64,000 nucleotides of DNA from Rhodocaloribacter sp964552015 (GCA_964552015.1 CAZKFR010000012.1:1-64000), one strand, 5' to 3'; positions 28,113 through 37,374 are shown, numbered from the stretch's first letter. Numbers and translations: made by a program. The notes: a model not told the origin generated them from the letters alone.

Positions 28113-29456
28113 ATGCCCTGGTACAGAAAGCTTCACTGGCAGATCATCATCGGGCTCGTTCTGGGCCTGGTGTTCGGCATCGTTGCCGCGGCTTCCGGCT
28201 GGAGCCGGTTCGTGACGAACTGGGTGGCCCCTTTCGGCGATATCTTCATCAACCTGCTCAAGTTGATCGCCGTCCCGCTCATTCTCGCCTCGCTCATCAC
28301 CGGGGTGGCCTCGCTCTCCGACCTCAAACGCCTGTCTCGGATCGGCGGCAAGACCATTGCCATCTACATCGGGACGACGGTCGTGGCCCTTATCATCGGG
28401 TTGACGGTCGTCAACCTGATGCAGCCGGGGGAACGGGTGCCGGAGGATATGAAGGAGAAACTGGAGCAAGCCTACGGAGGCGATGCGATGGCCCGACAGC
28501 AGCTGGCCGAACGGGCCAAAGAGCGTGGCCCTCTCCAGATTCTCGTGGACATCGTGCCGGAGAATTTCGTGGGGGCCGCCTCGGACAACCGGAACATGCT
28601 GCAGGTGGTCTTCTTCGCCCTGTTCTTCGGGATTGGCCTGCTCATGATCCCCAGGGAGAAAGCGGCGCCGCTCATCGCCTTTTTCGACAGCCTCAACGAC
28701 CTGGTGATCAAGCTGGTGGAGATCATCATGTTGATGGCGCCGGTGGGTGTCTTCGCCCTCATGGCCGACACCATCACGGCCATTGCCGGAGATAACCTGG
28801 GCCAGATCGTCGAACTGCTCGCCGCGCTCGGGTATTACTGCATCGCCGTGGTGCTGGGCCTGCTGCTCCACATGGGCCTCACGTACACGGCCATGCTCAA
28901 GTTCATGACCCCCCTGTCCGTGGGGAGGTTTTATGGCGCCATCAGCCCGGCGCAGCTCGTCGCGTTCTCGACGTCCTCGAGCGGCGCCACGCTTCCGGTG
29001 ACGATGGAAGTGGCCGAGAAAAAACTCGGCGTTTCCGAAGAGGTCTCGTCGTTCGTGCTGCCGCTGGGCGCCACGATCAACATGGATGGGACGGCGCTCT
29101 ATCAGGCCGTGGCGGCCGTGTTCATCGCGCAGACCCTGGGGATGGGGCTCGACCTGGGGGCGCAGATCACCATCGTGCTGACCGCCGTGCTGGCTTCCAT
29201 CGGCACCGCGGCCGTGCCGAGCGCCGGGATCATCATGCTGGTGATCATCCTCGAGTCCGTGCAGGTGCCGGCGACGGGCATCGCCCTGATCCTGGGCGTC
29301 GACCGCATCCTGGACATGTGCCGTACCGTGACCAACGTGACGGGAGACCTGACGGTTGCTACGGTCGTGGCGGCCAGTGAGGGGCAGCTGGGCCGGCCGG
29401 AAGACGAACACGGGACGCCCTCGCCGCTGCCGGAGACGACGACGGCCGTCTCGTGA
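28113..29456 (+). CDS. dicarboxylate/amino acid:cation symporter (DAACS/GltP family)
   Basis: The 447-residue polytopic protein contains the family landmarks STSSSGATLPVTMEVAEKKL, ATINMDGTALYQAVAAVF and VDRILDMCRTVTNVTGD. These build the substrate and sodium sites of glutamate/dicarboxylate transporters. It would take up acidic amino acids or C4-dicarboxylates with sodium or protons. A roughly 45-residue charged insert (around residues 105-155) separates early helices, as in some family members. The ATG at 28113 gives the usual PWYRKLHWQIIIGL start. Confidence 0.93.
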   Translation: MPWYRKLHWQIIIGLVLGLVFGIVAAASGWSRFVTNWVAPFGDIFINLLKLIAVPLILASLITGVASLSDLKRLSRIGGKTIAIYIGTTVVALIIGLTVVNLMQPGERVPEDMKEKLEQAYGGDAMARQQLAERAKERGPLQILVDIVPENFVGAASDNRNMLQVVFFALFFGIGLLMIPREKAAPLIAFFDSLNDLVIKLVEIIMLMAPVGVFALMADTITAIAGDNLGQIVELLAALGYYCIAVVLGLLLHMGLTYTAMLKFMTPLSVGRFYGAISPAQLVAFSTSSSGATLPVTMEVAEKKLGVSEEVSSFVLPLGATINMDGTALYQAVAAVFIAQTLGMGLDLGAQITIVLTAVLASIGTAAVPSAGIIMLVIILESVQVPATGIALILGVDRILDMCRTVTNVTGDLTVATVVAASEGQLGRPEDEHGTPSPLPETTTAVS

Positions 29457-29570
29457 ATCCCTCCGTGCGGCTGGAAAGAGCGGGGTCGTGTGGTTATTTT
29501 CCGGGCATGCTTCGCGTCGTGCCGGGAGCATGCCGGCCTCCGAGGTGGCAGAACGGGATGCGCTTCGGGG

Positions 29571-29610
29571 AAAAGGAAAAGCCCCGGCACCTTCAATGAA
29601 GCACCGGGGC
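29571..29610 (-). terminator. rho-independent terminator of tRNA-Arg
   Basis: On the minus strand GCCCCGGTGC and its partner close a strong GC-rich hairpin (29581-29610), followed by TTTTCCTTTT. It lies directly after the tRNA-Arg 3' end. Confidence 0.85.
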
Positions 29611-29613
29611 CTG

Positions 29614-29687
29614 CGCGCTTGGGAGGATTCGAACCCCCGACCTTTGGAACCGGAATCCAACGCTCTATCCAACTGAGCTACAAGCGC
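29614..29687 (-). tRNA. tRNA-Arg (anticodon CCG)
   Basis: A complete 74-nt cloverleaf can be drawn. The acceptor stem is GCGCTTG/CAAGCGC, the anticodon stem TTGGA/TCCAA with loop TTCCGGT (anticodon CCG, reading CGG), and the T arm GGGGG-TTCGAAT-CCTCC with one G-U pair. CCA is not encoded. A promoter and a terminator flank it. Confidence 0.95.
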
Positions 29688-29698
29688 GTGGGATCGCA

Positions 29699-29728
29699 AA
29701 TATATCGACGCCTTCTCAACGCCGTCAA
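29699..29728 (-). promoter_or_regulatory. sigma70-like promoter of tRNA-Arg
   Basis: On the minus strand TTGACG, an 18-nt spacer and TATATT precede the tRNA 5' end by about 11 nt. The pattern matches that before tRNA-Gly (TTGACA, 18 nt, TATCAT). Confidence 0.6.
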
Positions 29729-29826
29729 GACGTCTGGAGTTTCCGTGTCGCAAAGTTTGTGCTAAGATGGTTGGAGGGGCGCTCCTCCGCGGTGAGGGTC
29801 GTCCTGAAAGGAGGGTGTTAGGAGGG

Positions 29827-30630
29827 ATGACGGACGAACGCCGTCTCATAGAACGATTTACCCGGGATCCCGAGAAGGGGTATGAGGGACTGTTGGAGCA
29901 GTATTCCTCGGTCATGCTGCGCATGATCCGTCGATTGATGCGGGACGCGGACGAAGTGATGGAGGTCTACACCATGGTATGCGAGCGTCTCCGGGCCAAC
30001 GATTACCAGGTGTTGCGTCAGTTCCGGCCGGGGTGTGATGTGCTGCCCTGGCTGAGCGTGCTGGTGGCCAACGCTTGCCGGGATCGGATGCGTCAGACGC
30101 GTGCTTTCTCGGCACCGAAGAAGGTGCTGGATCGTCTGGAGGCGTGGGAACGGCTGGTCTTCAAATACTACTATCAGGACAACTACACGCCGGAAGAAAT
30201 TGCACATCTGCTCTCGGCACGGGATGGCAAGCGCTATGAGACGCACGAGGTCCTGACGGCCATCGAAAAGATCAACGATCTCCTGACGGTCAGCAAACGA
30301 TGGCACCTGCTCGCGGCCCTGCAGATGAACACCCGACCCGTGTCGCTCGAGACGTTGAGCGAGCATGGCTTTTTGCCCGTCGATGAGGAATCGGAGGAAG
30401 CCTTCGACCGTGCGTTCGAGGAGCGGGCGTTGATCGGGCGTCTGAACGAGGCGATCCGGAAGCTGGAGCCGGAGGATCAGTTGCTGCTCTTGCTCTGGTA
30501 TGAACACGGCATGGAGGCGAAGCAGGTGGCGCGGGTCATGCAGTACCAGAACCCGGCCTATGTGTACACGCGTCTGCGGACCGTGGTGAATCAGTTGCGG
30601 CGGGCGATGGAACGGGAAGCGGAGGCGTAG
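29827..30630 (+). CDS. ECF-like sigma factor with two region-4-like segments
   Basis: The 267-residue protein begins MTDERRLIERFTRDPEKGYE. Its first 100 residues fit sigma region 2 (LEQYSSVMLRMIRRLMRDAD, with an acidic EVYTMVCERL helix and the aromatic PWLSVLVANACRD segment). Two helix-turn-helix-like regions follow. One is near 112-160 (FKYYYQDNYTPEEIAHLLSA) and the other near 215-262 (LEPEDQLLLLLWYEHGMEAK, then QVARVM). Typical ECF factors have about 180-200 residues and one region 4. AGGAGG upstream supports the ATG at 29827. No anti-sigma gene is adjacent; the next gene is a CPBP membrane protease. Target genes are unknown. Confidence 0.75.
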   Translation: MTDERRLIERFTRDPEKGYEGLLEQYSSVMLRMIRRLMRDADEVMEVYTMVCERLRANDYQVLRQFRPGCDVLPWLSVLVANACRDRMRQTRAFSAPKKVLDRLEAWERLVFKYYYQDNYTPEEIAHLLSARDGKRYETHEVLTAIEKINDLLTVSKRWHLLAALQMNTRPVSLETLSEHGFLPVDEESEEAFDRAFEERALIGRLNEAIRKLEPEDQLLLLLWYEHGMEAKQVARVMQYQNPAYVYTRLRTVVNQLRRAMEREAEA

Positions 30631-30731
30631 GGGGAACCCCGCCCGCATTCTTCCGTTGGGCCTTTTCGTTTTCGCCGGTCCTTCCTGTGCCGGGCTGGCA
30701 CGGACTAACGGGCAGCCGTAACCGTTCTCGG

Positions 30732-31775
30732 ATGAATCCTCTCGTGTACTCAGAATCACCCGGCCCACGTGTGCTTCCGGATCCCTGGGAACCCGGCAGC
30801 GGGGTGCCGCTGGACGGGGGGCTGGAGCGTCACCGGTTTTCTCCTGTGTTGATGGCCGGGGCGAGTCTGCTGCTGATCTTTTTTCTGTTTCAGGTCGTCG
30901 TGGCGCCGCTGGTTCTGGTCGTGCTCATGGTGCTTGCGGGCGTGGACTTTTCGGGCGGCGTCGATCTGATCCTGACGACCCTGACCGAGCGGCCCGTGTT
31001 GCTCATGGTCGCCAATACGGTCGGGCAGATTTTGGGCATTGCCTTGCCGGCCTGGCTACTGGCCCGCCTTCATTCGTCCCGGCCTGCCGCGCTGTTACGG
31101 TTGCGTCCGCCGGATCGCCGGCTCCTGGGCCTGGCCGTTTTCGGGTTCGTGGCGCTGGTGCCGTGGGTGCAGTGGCTCGCTCGGGTCAGCGAAGCGTTGC
31201 CGTGGCCGGAGTCGGTTCGGGCCTTCGAACAGCCGCAGATCGATCTGATCGAGAAGTTGCTCGAGCAGAACCTGGGCTTTCTACCGACGCTCTTCATGCT
31301 GGCGATTACGCCGGCGTTCTGTGAGGAGTTGTTCTTCCGGGGGTATTTCCAGCGCCAGGTGGAGCGGGCCTGGGGGGCCGCCGGGGGCGTGCTCGTGGCC
31401 GGTGTGCTGTTCGGGCTGTTTCACCTGCGGCCCACGCAGACGTTGCCGCTGGCGGTCCTGGGCGTCTATCTGGCCTACCTCACGTGGCGGACGGGGAGCC
31501 TCTGGCCGGCGATGGTGGTGCATTTCGCCAACAACGGGCTGGCGGTCGTGCTGGGGGCCTACGTACAGGCCCGGCCTGACCTGAACGTGGAAGATCTGGA
31601 ACACCTCGCCGTTCCCTGGTACGTTCTCGTACCCGCGCTGGTGTTTTTCCTGCTGGGCTTGTATGCTATGGACAAGACGGCCCGGGGACTTCTCAGGGAG
31701 AAAGCCCAGGGGGAAGCGTCGACGATCATTCCTACGACGACAACGGAACTGCATCATGGGCGAACGGACCTTTGA
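30732..31775 (+). CDS. CPBP family intramembrane metalloprotease
   Basis: The 347-residue polytopic protein has the three Abi/CPBP motifs: CEELFFRGYFQRQVERAWG (EExxxR), GLFHLRPTQTLPLAV (FxxxH) and VHFANNGLAVV (HxxxN-like). These form the zinc site within the membrane of Rce1-type proteases. Bacterial relatives act in prenyl-peptide processing or bacteriocin immunity; the substrate here is unknown. The start of the downstream DUF2007 gene overlaps its end by 20 nt, so the two are probably translated together. Confidence 0.9.
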   Translation: MNPLVYSESPGPRVLPDPWEPGSGVPLDGGLERHRFSPVLMAGASLLLIFFLFQVVVAPLVLVVLMVLAGVDFSGGVDLILTTLTERPVLLMVANTVGQILGIALPAWLLARLHSSRPAALLRLRPPDRRLLGLAVFGFVALVPWVQWLARVSEALPWPESVRAFEQPQIDLIEKLLEQNLGFLPTLFMLAITPAFCEELFFRGYFQRQVERAWGAAGGVLVAGVLFGLFHLRPTQTLPLAVLGVYLAYLTWRTGSLWPAMVVHFANNGLAVVLGAYVQARPDLNVEDLEHLAVPWYVLVPALVFFLLGLYAMDKTARGLLREKAQGEASTIIPTTTTELHHGRTDL

Positions 31776-32127
31776 AGGATGGGTGTCGGTGTTTACGAGC
31801 GGAACGGACTATGAGGCGGATCTGGTGCGGGATCGGCTGGACGATCAGGGCATTCCGGCTGTGGTCCTTACGCAGCGTGATCATGCGTTCAACCTGACGA
31901 TGATTGATGGGCTGGCGCAGGTTTACGTGATGGTGCCGCCGGAGTACGAGGCCCGGGCCCGGGCCCTGCTTGCCGAGGCGCCGTTGAGCGATGAGGAGCT
32001 CGAACGGGAGGCGCTGGCGGCCGATCCGTCGGCGGCGCCGGCACACACGGAGGACGAGGAGGCCATGCTGGACTCGGGGGTGGACCGGATTCGGTTGAGC
32101 GGCCCGGACGAAGACGAAGAGGCTTGA
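31756..32127 (+). CDS. DUF2007 domain protein
   Basis: The 123-residue protein has an N-terminal alpha/beta unit (WVSVFTSGTDYEADLVRDRL, then DQGIPAVVL and VYVMVPPEYEARARALL), which matches DUF2007, a small putative signal-transduction domain related to PII-like folds. The C-terminal third is acidic and probably disordered. It overlaps the CPBP protease gene and precedes cdsA by about 20 nt, suggesting one operon. Confidence 0.8.
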   Translation: MGERTFEGWVSVFTSGTDYEADLVRDRLDDQGIPAVVLTQRDHAFNLTMIDGLAQVYVMVPPEYEARARALLAEAPLSDEELEREALAADPSAAPAHTEDEEAMLDSGVDRIRLSGPDEDEEA

Positions 32128-32148
32128 CGGGTCGTTCAGGAGATGTCC

Positions 32149-32979
32149 ATGTCGAATGCCCTGTTGAGGATCCTGACGGCCCTCGTGGGGATCCCGCTCG
32201 TCGTGGGGTTGCTTTACGCCGGGGGAGGCTGGCTTCTGGCCGGTGTCCTCCTGACCGGTATTTTGGCCCAGCGGGAAGTCTATGATATGATGGCGGCGGG
32301 GGGCCTGGCTCCCCACCGGAAAGAGGGCCTGTTGCTGGGCGTGCTGCTGGTGCTCTGGGCTCTGATGCCGGGGGCCGGGGCGATGGCCGTGCTGGTGTTC
32401 GTCCTCCTGCTGGCTGCCTCGCCGCTCCGCAAAGGCACGGCGCATCCGCTGTCGTCGCTCGCCGCCACGGTGTTCGGTGCTCTGTATCCGGCATGTCTGC
32501 TCGGCTTCCTGGTGCGGCTGCGTGAAGCCCGGGGCCCCCTGGTCGATGGCGAAGCGGCTTTCTGGCTGGCCCTGGCCACCGTCGCACTGGTCTGGATCAC
32601 GGATACCTTTGCCTACTACGCCGGTCGAGCGTTCGGTCGGCACCCGCTGGCGCCCACCGTTTCCCCGAAGAAGACGTGGGAGGGGGCCATCGGCGGCGCG
32701 GTGGGGGGGCTGCTGGGCGCTGTCGTGTTTCGCCTCACGGTGCTTCCGTTCCTGGACTGGCCCCATGTGGTGGCTCTGGGCCTGATCGGCGGGGTGGTCA
32801 GCCAACTCGGCGACCTGGCCGAGAGCCGTATGAAGCGCAGTGTGGGGGTCAAGGATTCGGGCACCTTGCTGCCCGGCCACGGGGGGCTGCTCGATCGCAT
32901 CGATGCCCTTCTGCTGGCCATCCCGCTGGCCTATCTGTACCTGGCCCACGTGGCCCACCTCTTCGCCGGAGCGCCCTGA
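32149..32979 (+). CDS. cdsA: phosphatidate cytidylyltransferase CdsA
   Basis: The protein has 276 residues and about eight membrane helices. The C-terminal signature ESRMKRSVGVKDSGTLLPGH followed by GGLLDRID is the CDP-alcohol synthase motif. The enzyme makes CDP-diacylglycerol from phosphatidate and CTP in the inner membrane, the branch point to phospholipids. CAGGAG ends directly before an ATG at 32143, so the second ATG at 32149, six nt away, is the better start. It is the third gene of the CPBP-DUF2007-cdsA run. Confidence 0.95.
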   Translation: MSNALLRILTALVGIPLVVGLLYAGGGWLLAGVLLTGILAQREVYDMMAAGGLAPHRKEGLLLGVLLVLWALMPGAGAMAVLVFVLLLAASPLRKGTAHPLSSLAATVFGALYPACLLGFLVRLREARGPLVDGEAAFWLALATVALVWITDTFAYYAGRAFGRHPLAPTVSPKKTWEGAIGGAVGGLLGAVVFRLTVLPFLDWPHVVALGLIGGVVSQLGDLAESRMKRSVGVKDSGTLLPGHGGLLDRIDALLLAIPLAYLYLAHVAHLFAGAP

Positions 32980-33097
32980 TCGCGGGGCCCGGGAGGGGGC
33001 TGCCGACAGGGGGGCGCGAAGGTCTTTCGGGCGGAACGATGCCGGGCAGGTGCTGTATAAACCGGCAAATCCGCCAGGTAACCCGACGGCAGCAGGC

Positions 33098-33313
33098 ATG
33101 GGGATTTTCATTCCAACCAATCGCCGCGTTCGAAACCGGCGCTTTTCCTACGAGCCGCGCTATTACGACCCCGAGAAGGAGGAACGTCTCAAACGGCGTA
33201 TCCGGATCAAAAGCAGGTCGAGGGCGCGGCGGCGCAACCCGGCCGGCCTCATCTATTTCCTGGTCATGCTGGCCATGGTCATCTATGTGTACCTCAAGCT
33301 GGGAGGCGCCTGA
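33098..33313 (+). CDS. small basic protein with C-terminal membrane helix (71 aa)
   Basis: The 71-residue product starts MGIFIPTNRRVRNRRFSYEP, has a very Arg/Lys-rich middle (KEERLKRRIRIKSRSRARRR), and ends with one membrane helix (LIYFLVMLAMVIYVYLKLGG). It lies between cdsA and mutL on the same strand. The sequence is not recognised as a named family. A basic cytoplasmic part next to a C-terminal anchor could bind DNA, RNA or lipid headgroups, which is inference. Codon use matches the neighbours. Confidence 0.6.
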   Translation: MGIFIPTNRRVRNRRFSYEPRYYDPEKEERLKRRIRIKSRSRARRRNPAGLIYFLVMLAMVIYVYLKLGGA

Positions 33314-33339
33314 GGCAACCATCATGAAGAAGCTAGTCT

Positions 33340-35217
33340 GTGTCCGACGTGAAGGGTGAGCCAGAGCGTATCATCCAGGTGATGCCGGAGACCCTGGCGA
33401 ACAAGATCGCCGCGGGGGAAGTGGTTCAGCGGCCGGCCTCGGCGGCCAAGGAACTGATTGAGAATGCACTCGACGCGGGCGCTGCGCAGGTTTCGCTGCT
33501 GTTGAAGGCGGCCGGGCGCGAACTGATCCAGGTCATCGATGACGGCTGCGGGATGAGTCCGGCCGACGCCGTGGTGTGTTTTCAGCGTCATGCCACCAGC
33601 AAGATCCGCACCGCCGAGGACCTCGAGCGCATCCTGACCCTCGGCTTCCGGGGAGAAGCCCTGGCTTCGATCGCCGCCGTGGCGCAGGTCGAACTGCGAA
33701 CGAAACGCCGCCGGGACCCGGTCGGAACCTGCGTGCGGGTGCATGGCGGTGTCTTGCAGGGGCAGGAGCCCTGTGCCGTGCCCGACGGTACGTCGATTGC
33801 CGTCCGCAACCTGTTCTACAACGTGCCGGTCCGCCGCAACTTCCTCAAATCGCCGGCCACGGAGTTCAAACACCTCGTCGAAACCTTCCAGTTTCTGGCC
33901 CTCTCGAACCCCTCGGTCGGCTTCACGCTCATCCACGACGAGAACGAAGTATATCGACTGGCGCCTTCCGAACGGGCCGACCCGATGGAGGCCCTCGAGG
34001 ATCGCATCCTGTCGCTGTTCGGGAATGAGTACGAAGGTAAGCTCATCCCGGTCGAGGAAACGACGAGTTACCTGTCCGTGTACGGCTTCGTCGGGGCGCC
34101 GGACCTGCGCCGCAAGAGCCGGGGCGAACAGTTCCTGTTCGTCAACGGCCGCTACGTGCGTAACCGGTATCTGGATCATGCCGTGCGGACGGCCTATGGC
34201 GATGCCTTGCCGGAGGGCGCCCACCCGTTTTGTTGCCTCTTTCTCCAGCTCGACCCGCGCCATGTGGACGTGAACGTGCATCCGACGAAGGCGGAGGTCA
34301 AGTTCGACGATGAGCGGGGGGTGTACGGCTTTCTGCTGGCGGTCGTGAAGAAGGGGCTCGGGTCGGCGGAACTGACGCCGGAGCTGGACCTGGCCTCCGG
34401 CACCTTCATCGCCGCACCCACCCTGACGGGGTCCGGCGCGCCTCCGGCCTCCGTGCCTTCGTCCCGGTCGGCAAGCCGCCCGGCTGCGCCGGTCGATGCG
34501 TCGGAACGACGGCCCGTGGCGTCGCCCGGCCTGCTCACGGAGCGGCTCTACCGGCCTGCGGAGGAGGCCGTGCCCGTCGAACATGGCATCATCGCTTCCA
34601 CCGCCACGACCCGACCGGCCGACGACGACGCTCCGGAACGGGAACCGTTGCTGTGGCAACTGCACGACGCCTACATCCTGACGCAGATCCGCTCGGGGCT
34701 GATGATTGTGGACCAGAACGCTGCCCACGAACGCGTTCTGTATGAAAAGGCGCTCGAAAATCTGAAGGGCGGGTTTGGGCTCTCGCAGCAATTGCTCTTT
34801 CCCCACACGCTCGAATTTGCGCCGGACGATCACGAACTGATCAAAGAGCTGCTACCGGACCTGCGTAGCCTCGGGTTCGACATCGAACTGTTCAGTGGTC
34901 GATCCGTCGTCATCCGCGGGGTGCCGGCCGAGATCCGTGCGGGGGACGAACGGACCATCCTCCTGGATATCCTGGATCAGTACAAGACCTTTGGGGACAC
35001 GGGCCGGGACCGCCGCCGGGATGCGCTCGCCAAAAGCATCGCCCGGCGGAGTGCCATCAAGGCCGGCACGAAGCTTTCCGTGAAGGAGATGCGGACGCTG
35101 ATCGACCAGCTCTTTCTCTGTGAGATGCCCTACGCCTGTCCGCAGGGCCGCCCCACGATGATCAAGATCACCACCGAGGAACTCCAGAAGCGGTTTGCCC
35201 GGGTGCTTCCGGGATGA
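33340..35217 (+). CDS. mutL: DNA mismatch repair protein MutL
   Basis: The 625-residue protein has the GHKL ATPase motifs LIENALDAGA, DDGCGM and GFRGEALASI and the MutL transducer region (LFVNGRYVRNR, NVHPTKAEVKF). The C-terminal dimerisation domain carries DQNAAHERVLYE (from D458) and CPQGRP (600-605), where the nuclease-type family has DQHA and CPHGRP. The ACKxSIK-like motif reads RRSAIKAG. The metal-binding His and Cys of the endonuclease site therefore seem lost. MutL couples MutS mismatch binding to strand processing. The start is GTG at 33340; an ATG at 33382 would cut into the family N-terminus. It overlaps tilS by 4 nt. Confidence 0.95.
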   Translation: MSDVKGEPERIIQVMPETLANKIAAGEVVQRPASAAKELIENALDAGAAQVSLLLKAAGRELIQVIDDGCGMSPADAVVCFQRHATSKIRTAEDLERILTLGFRGEALASIAAVAQVELRTKRRRDPVGTCVRVHGGVLQGQEPCAVPDGTSIAVRNLFYNVPVRRNFLKSPATEFKHLVETFQFLALSNPSVGFTLIHDENEVYRLAPSERADPMEALEDRILSLFGNEYEGKLIPVEETTSYLSVYGFVGAPDLRRKSRGEQFLFVNGRYVRNRYLDHAVRTAYGDALPEGAHPFCCLFLQLDPRHVDVNVHPTKAEVKFDDERGVYGFLLAVVKKGLGSAELTPELDLASGTFIAAPTLTGSGAPPASVPSSRSASRPAAPVDASERRPVASPGLLTERLYRPAEEAVPVEHGIIASTATTRPADDDAPEREPLLWQLHDAYILTQIRSGLMIVDQNAAHERVLYEKALENLKGGFGLSQQLLFPHTLEFAPDDHELIKELLPDLRSLGFDIELFSGRSVVIRGVPAEIRAGDERTILLDILDQYKTFGDTGRDRRRDALAKSIARRSAIKAGTKLSVKEMRTLIDQLFLCEMPYACPQGRPTMIKITTEELQKRFARVLPG

Positions 35218-36698
35218 CCGTGCGGGGACGCCCCGGCCCGGACGCCGCACGGAAACGCATGTCGTCGCTTCATCAACAGGTAGCCAGGGAGGTGGCGCGG
35301 CACGGATGGCTCGTGCCGGGCGAGCGGGTGCTGGTCGGGGTGAGCGGTGGTGTGGACTCGGTCGTCCTGCTCGATATCCTGCACCGTCTGGGGTATGCCG
35401 TGGAGGTGGCTCATGTCAACTACGGATTGCGAGGCGCGGCCTCGGAGGCGGATGAGGCCTTCGTGCGGGCGATGGCGGCGCTGCTGGGCGTCCGGTTCCA
35501 CGGGTACCGGCCCGACCTGCGGGCCAGGGCACCGGCGCGTTCCCTGCAGGAGGTGGCTCGTGAAGTGCGGTATACGTTCTTCGCAGAGGTGGCCGCGCGC
35601 GAGCACATCGGGCACGTGGCGGTGGCGCATCACCGGGACGACCAGGCCGAAACCCTGCTGCTCAACCTGTGCCGCGGTGCCGGCCTCGAAGGGTTGGCCG
35701 GGATGGCGCCGCGGCGGCCGCTCGTGGCCGGCGGTCCGGTCTGGCTCGTTCGGCCGTTGCTGCCCTTCGGCCGTGACGAGATCCTCGACTATGCCCGCAC
35801 CCACGGGCTGCCGTGGCGCGAGGACGCGACGAACGCGGGGGCACGGTACCGGAGGGGGGCGGTGCGGCACGAGATCCTGCCGGTGCTCGAAGCCCATTTC
35901 GGCACCGGGGTACGTGCCAGCCTGGCGCGGACCGCCACGCTCGTGCGCGCGTACCTCGAAACGGAGGTCGCGCCGATCATCGCATTCTTCCTCCGGCATT
36001 ACGGACAGGCGACCCCGGACGGCGGTGCGCTGGCGCTGGAAGGACTGGCGTGCCTGCCGGAGGGGTGGCGGAGACGGTTGATCCTCGAAGCGGTGGCCCG
36101 ATGGCTGCCCGAGGTACCCTATCGGTCCTCCGTGGCGCGGATGCTCGATGACCTGCTGGAGGCACAGCCGGGGCGGCGTGTGGTGTTCCCCGGAGGGAGC
36201 GTCTGGCGGGAGCGAGAGGTGCTGCGTTTCGTCCGGAGTGGCGAGCGGGTGAAGGGCGAGGCGGCGGCGCTCCAGGCCCCGGGCGACACGGTGGTTTTAT
36301 CCGACGGCGTTTTCCAGGTGCGCCTGCTGCCGGGGCGTCCCAGGGCCTGGCCCGTGCAGGACCCCCACCGCGAAGTGGTCGATGCCGACCGGCTGGTGTT
36401 TCCCCTGGTGATCCGTCCCTGGCAGGCGGGTGACCGGTTTCAGCCGTTCGGGTTGAAAGGGCATCAGAAGGTGAGCGACCTGCTCACGCAGCGGAAGGTG
36501 CCCGCTTCGGAGCGCGAGCGGGTCCGGGTCGTCTGTGCCGGCGAACGCATCGTCTGGGTGGTGGGCCATCGTCTTGCCGAGGCGGTGCGAGTCCGCGACG
36601 AAACGGTTCGGTTTGCTGAAATGACGTTCGTTCCCTTCGGCTCCAGCGACGCTGACCGTACGGGGAGGGCCCCGGAAGGAGACGCCAATTCGCCGTGA
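35214..36698 (+). CDS. tilS: tRNA(Ile)-lysidine synthetase TilS
   Basis: The 494-residue protein carries the PP-loop VLVGVSGGVDSVVLLDIL and downstream AHVNYGLRGAASEADEAFV and HHRDDQAETLLLNLCRGAG, which together identify TilS. The C-terminal TilS domain is present (VIRPWQAGDRFQPFGLKGH, then QKVSDLL). It converts cytidine 34 of tRNA-Ile2 to lysidine with ATP, changing codon reading from AUG to AUA. Length is close to the full two-domain type. The ATGA overlap with mutL supports the start at 35214 and coupled translation. Confidence 0.95.
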   Translation: MTVRGRPGPDAARKRMSSLHQQVAREVARHGWLVPGERVLVGVSGGVDSVVLLDILHRLGYAVEVAHVNYGLRGAASEADEAFVRAMAALLGVRFHGYRPDLRARAPARSLQEVAREVRYTFFAEVAAREHIGHVAVAHHRDDQAETLLLNLCRGAGLEGLAGMAPRRPLVAGGPVWLVRPLLPFGRDEILDYARTHGLPWREDATNAGARYRRGAVRHEILPVLEAHFGTGVRASLARTATLVRAYLETEVAPIIAFFLRHYGQATPDGGALALEGLACLPEGWRRRLILEAVARWLPEVPYRSSVARMLDDLLEAQPGRRVVFPGGSVWREREVLRFVRSGERVKGEAAALQAPGDTVVLSDGVFQVRLLPGRPRAWPVQDPHREVVDADRLVFPLVIRPWQAGDRFQPFGLKGHQKVSDLLTQRKVPASERERVRVVCAGERIVWVVGHRLAEAVRVRDETVRFAEMTFVPFGSSDADRTGRAPEGDANSP

Positions 36699-36790
36699 AG
36701 AGTACGAACGCAGCCCGGCGTACGATATGATTCTTCACCCGGTTGGCGTAATTTTCACCTTTCTCCCAACCGAAAGCAAGCGGATTGCTC

Positions 36791-37354
36791 ATGGCTTCCA
36801 ACCTTGCCTCCACGCAGAAAACCGTGATGTGCCGCGGCGAGCGCTTCCGTCTCTACCTCGACGAAGAGACCATCCGGCGGCGCGTCGAAGAGATCGGGCA
36901 GGCCATCAGCCGGGATTATGAGGGCGAGCGCCCGATCCTCATCGGGGTTCTCAACGGCGCCTTCATCTTCCTGGCCGACCTGATGCGGGCCATCGACATC
37001 GACTGTGAGGTCGACTTCCTCAAACTCTCCTCGTACGGCGCCCAGAAAATCTCGAGCGGGGTCGTCTACGAACTGAAAAAGATCGACGCCGATATCGAGG
37101 GACGGCACGTCATCATCGTGGAGGACATCGTCGATACCGGGCTCTCGATGGAGTACATGGTGCAGCGCCTCCGGGACGAAAAGCCCGCTTCGATCCGAAC
37201 GGCCACGCTCCTGCACAAGCACGAGGCGACCCGGGTCGACGTGCCGCTCGATTATGTGGGGTTCCGCATTCCCAACCTGTTCGTGATCGGGTACGGTCTG
37301 GATTACGGCCAGCTCGGTCGAAACCTGCCGGAGATCTATATTCTCGACGAATAG
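36791..37354 (+). CDS. hpt: hypoxanthine phosphoribosyltransferase
   Basis: This 187-residue protein has the PRPP-binding loop VIIVEDIVDTGLSMEYMV, the purine-site segment FRIPNLFVIGYGLDY and an early GVLNGAFIFLADLMRAI. Together these identify the hypoxanthine/guanine salvage enzyme family. It makes IMP or GMP from base and PRPP in the cytoplasm. It follows tilS by 92 nt, and tilS-hpt is a common neighbour pair in bacteria. The ATG at 36791 is preferred over the TTG at 36785. Confidence 0.95.
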   Translation: MASNLASTQKTVMCRGERFRLYLDEETIRRRVEEIGQAISRDYEGERPILIGVLNGAFIFLADLMRAIDIDCEVDFLKLSSYGAQKISSGVVYELKKIDADIEGRHVIIVEDIVDTGLSMEYMVQRLRDEKPASIRTATLLHKHEATRVDVPLDYVGFRIPNLFVIGYGLDYGQLGRNLPEIYILDE

Positions 37355-37374
37355 AGGCGCCGTCGAAGCGGGCT

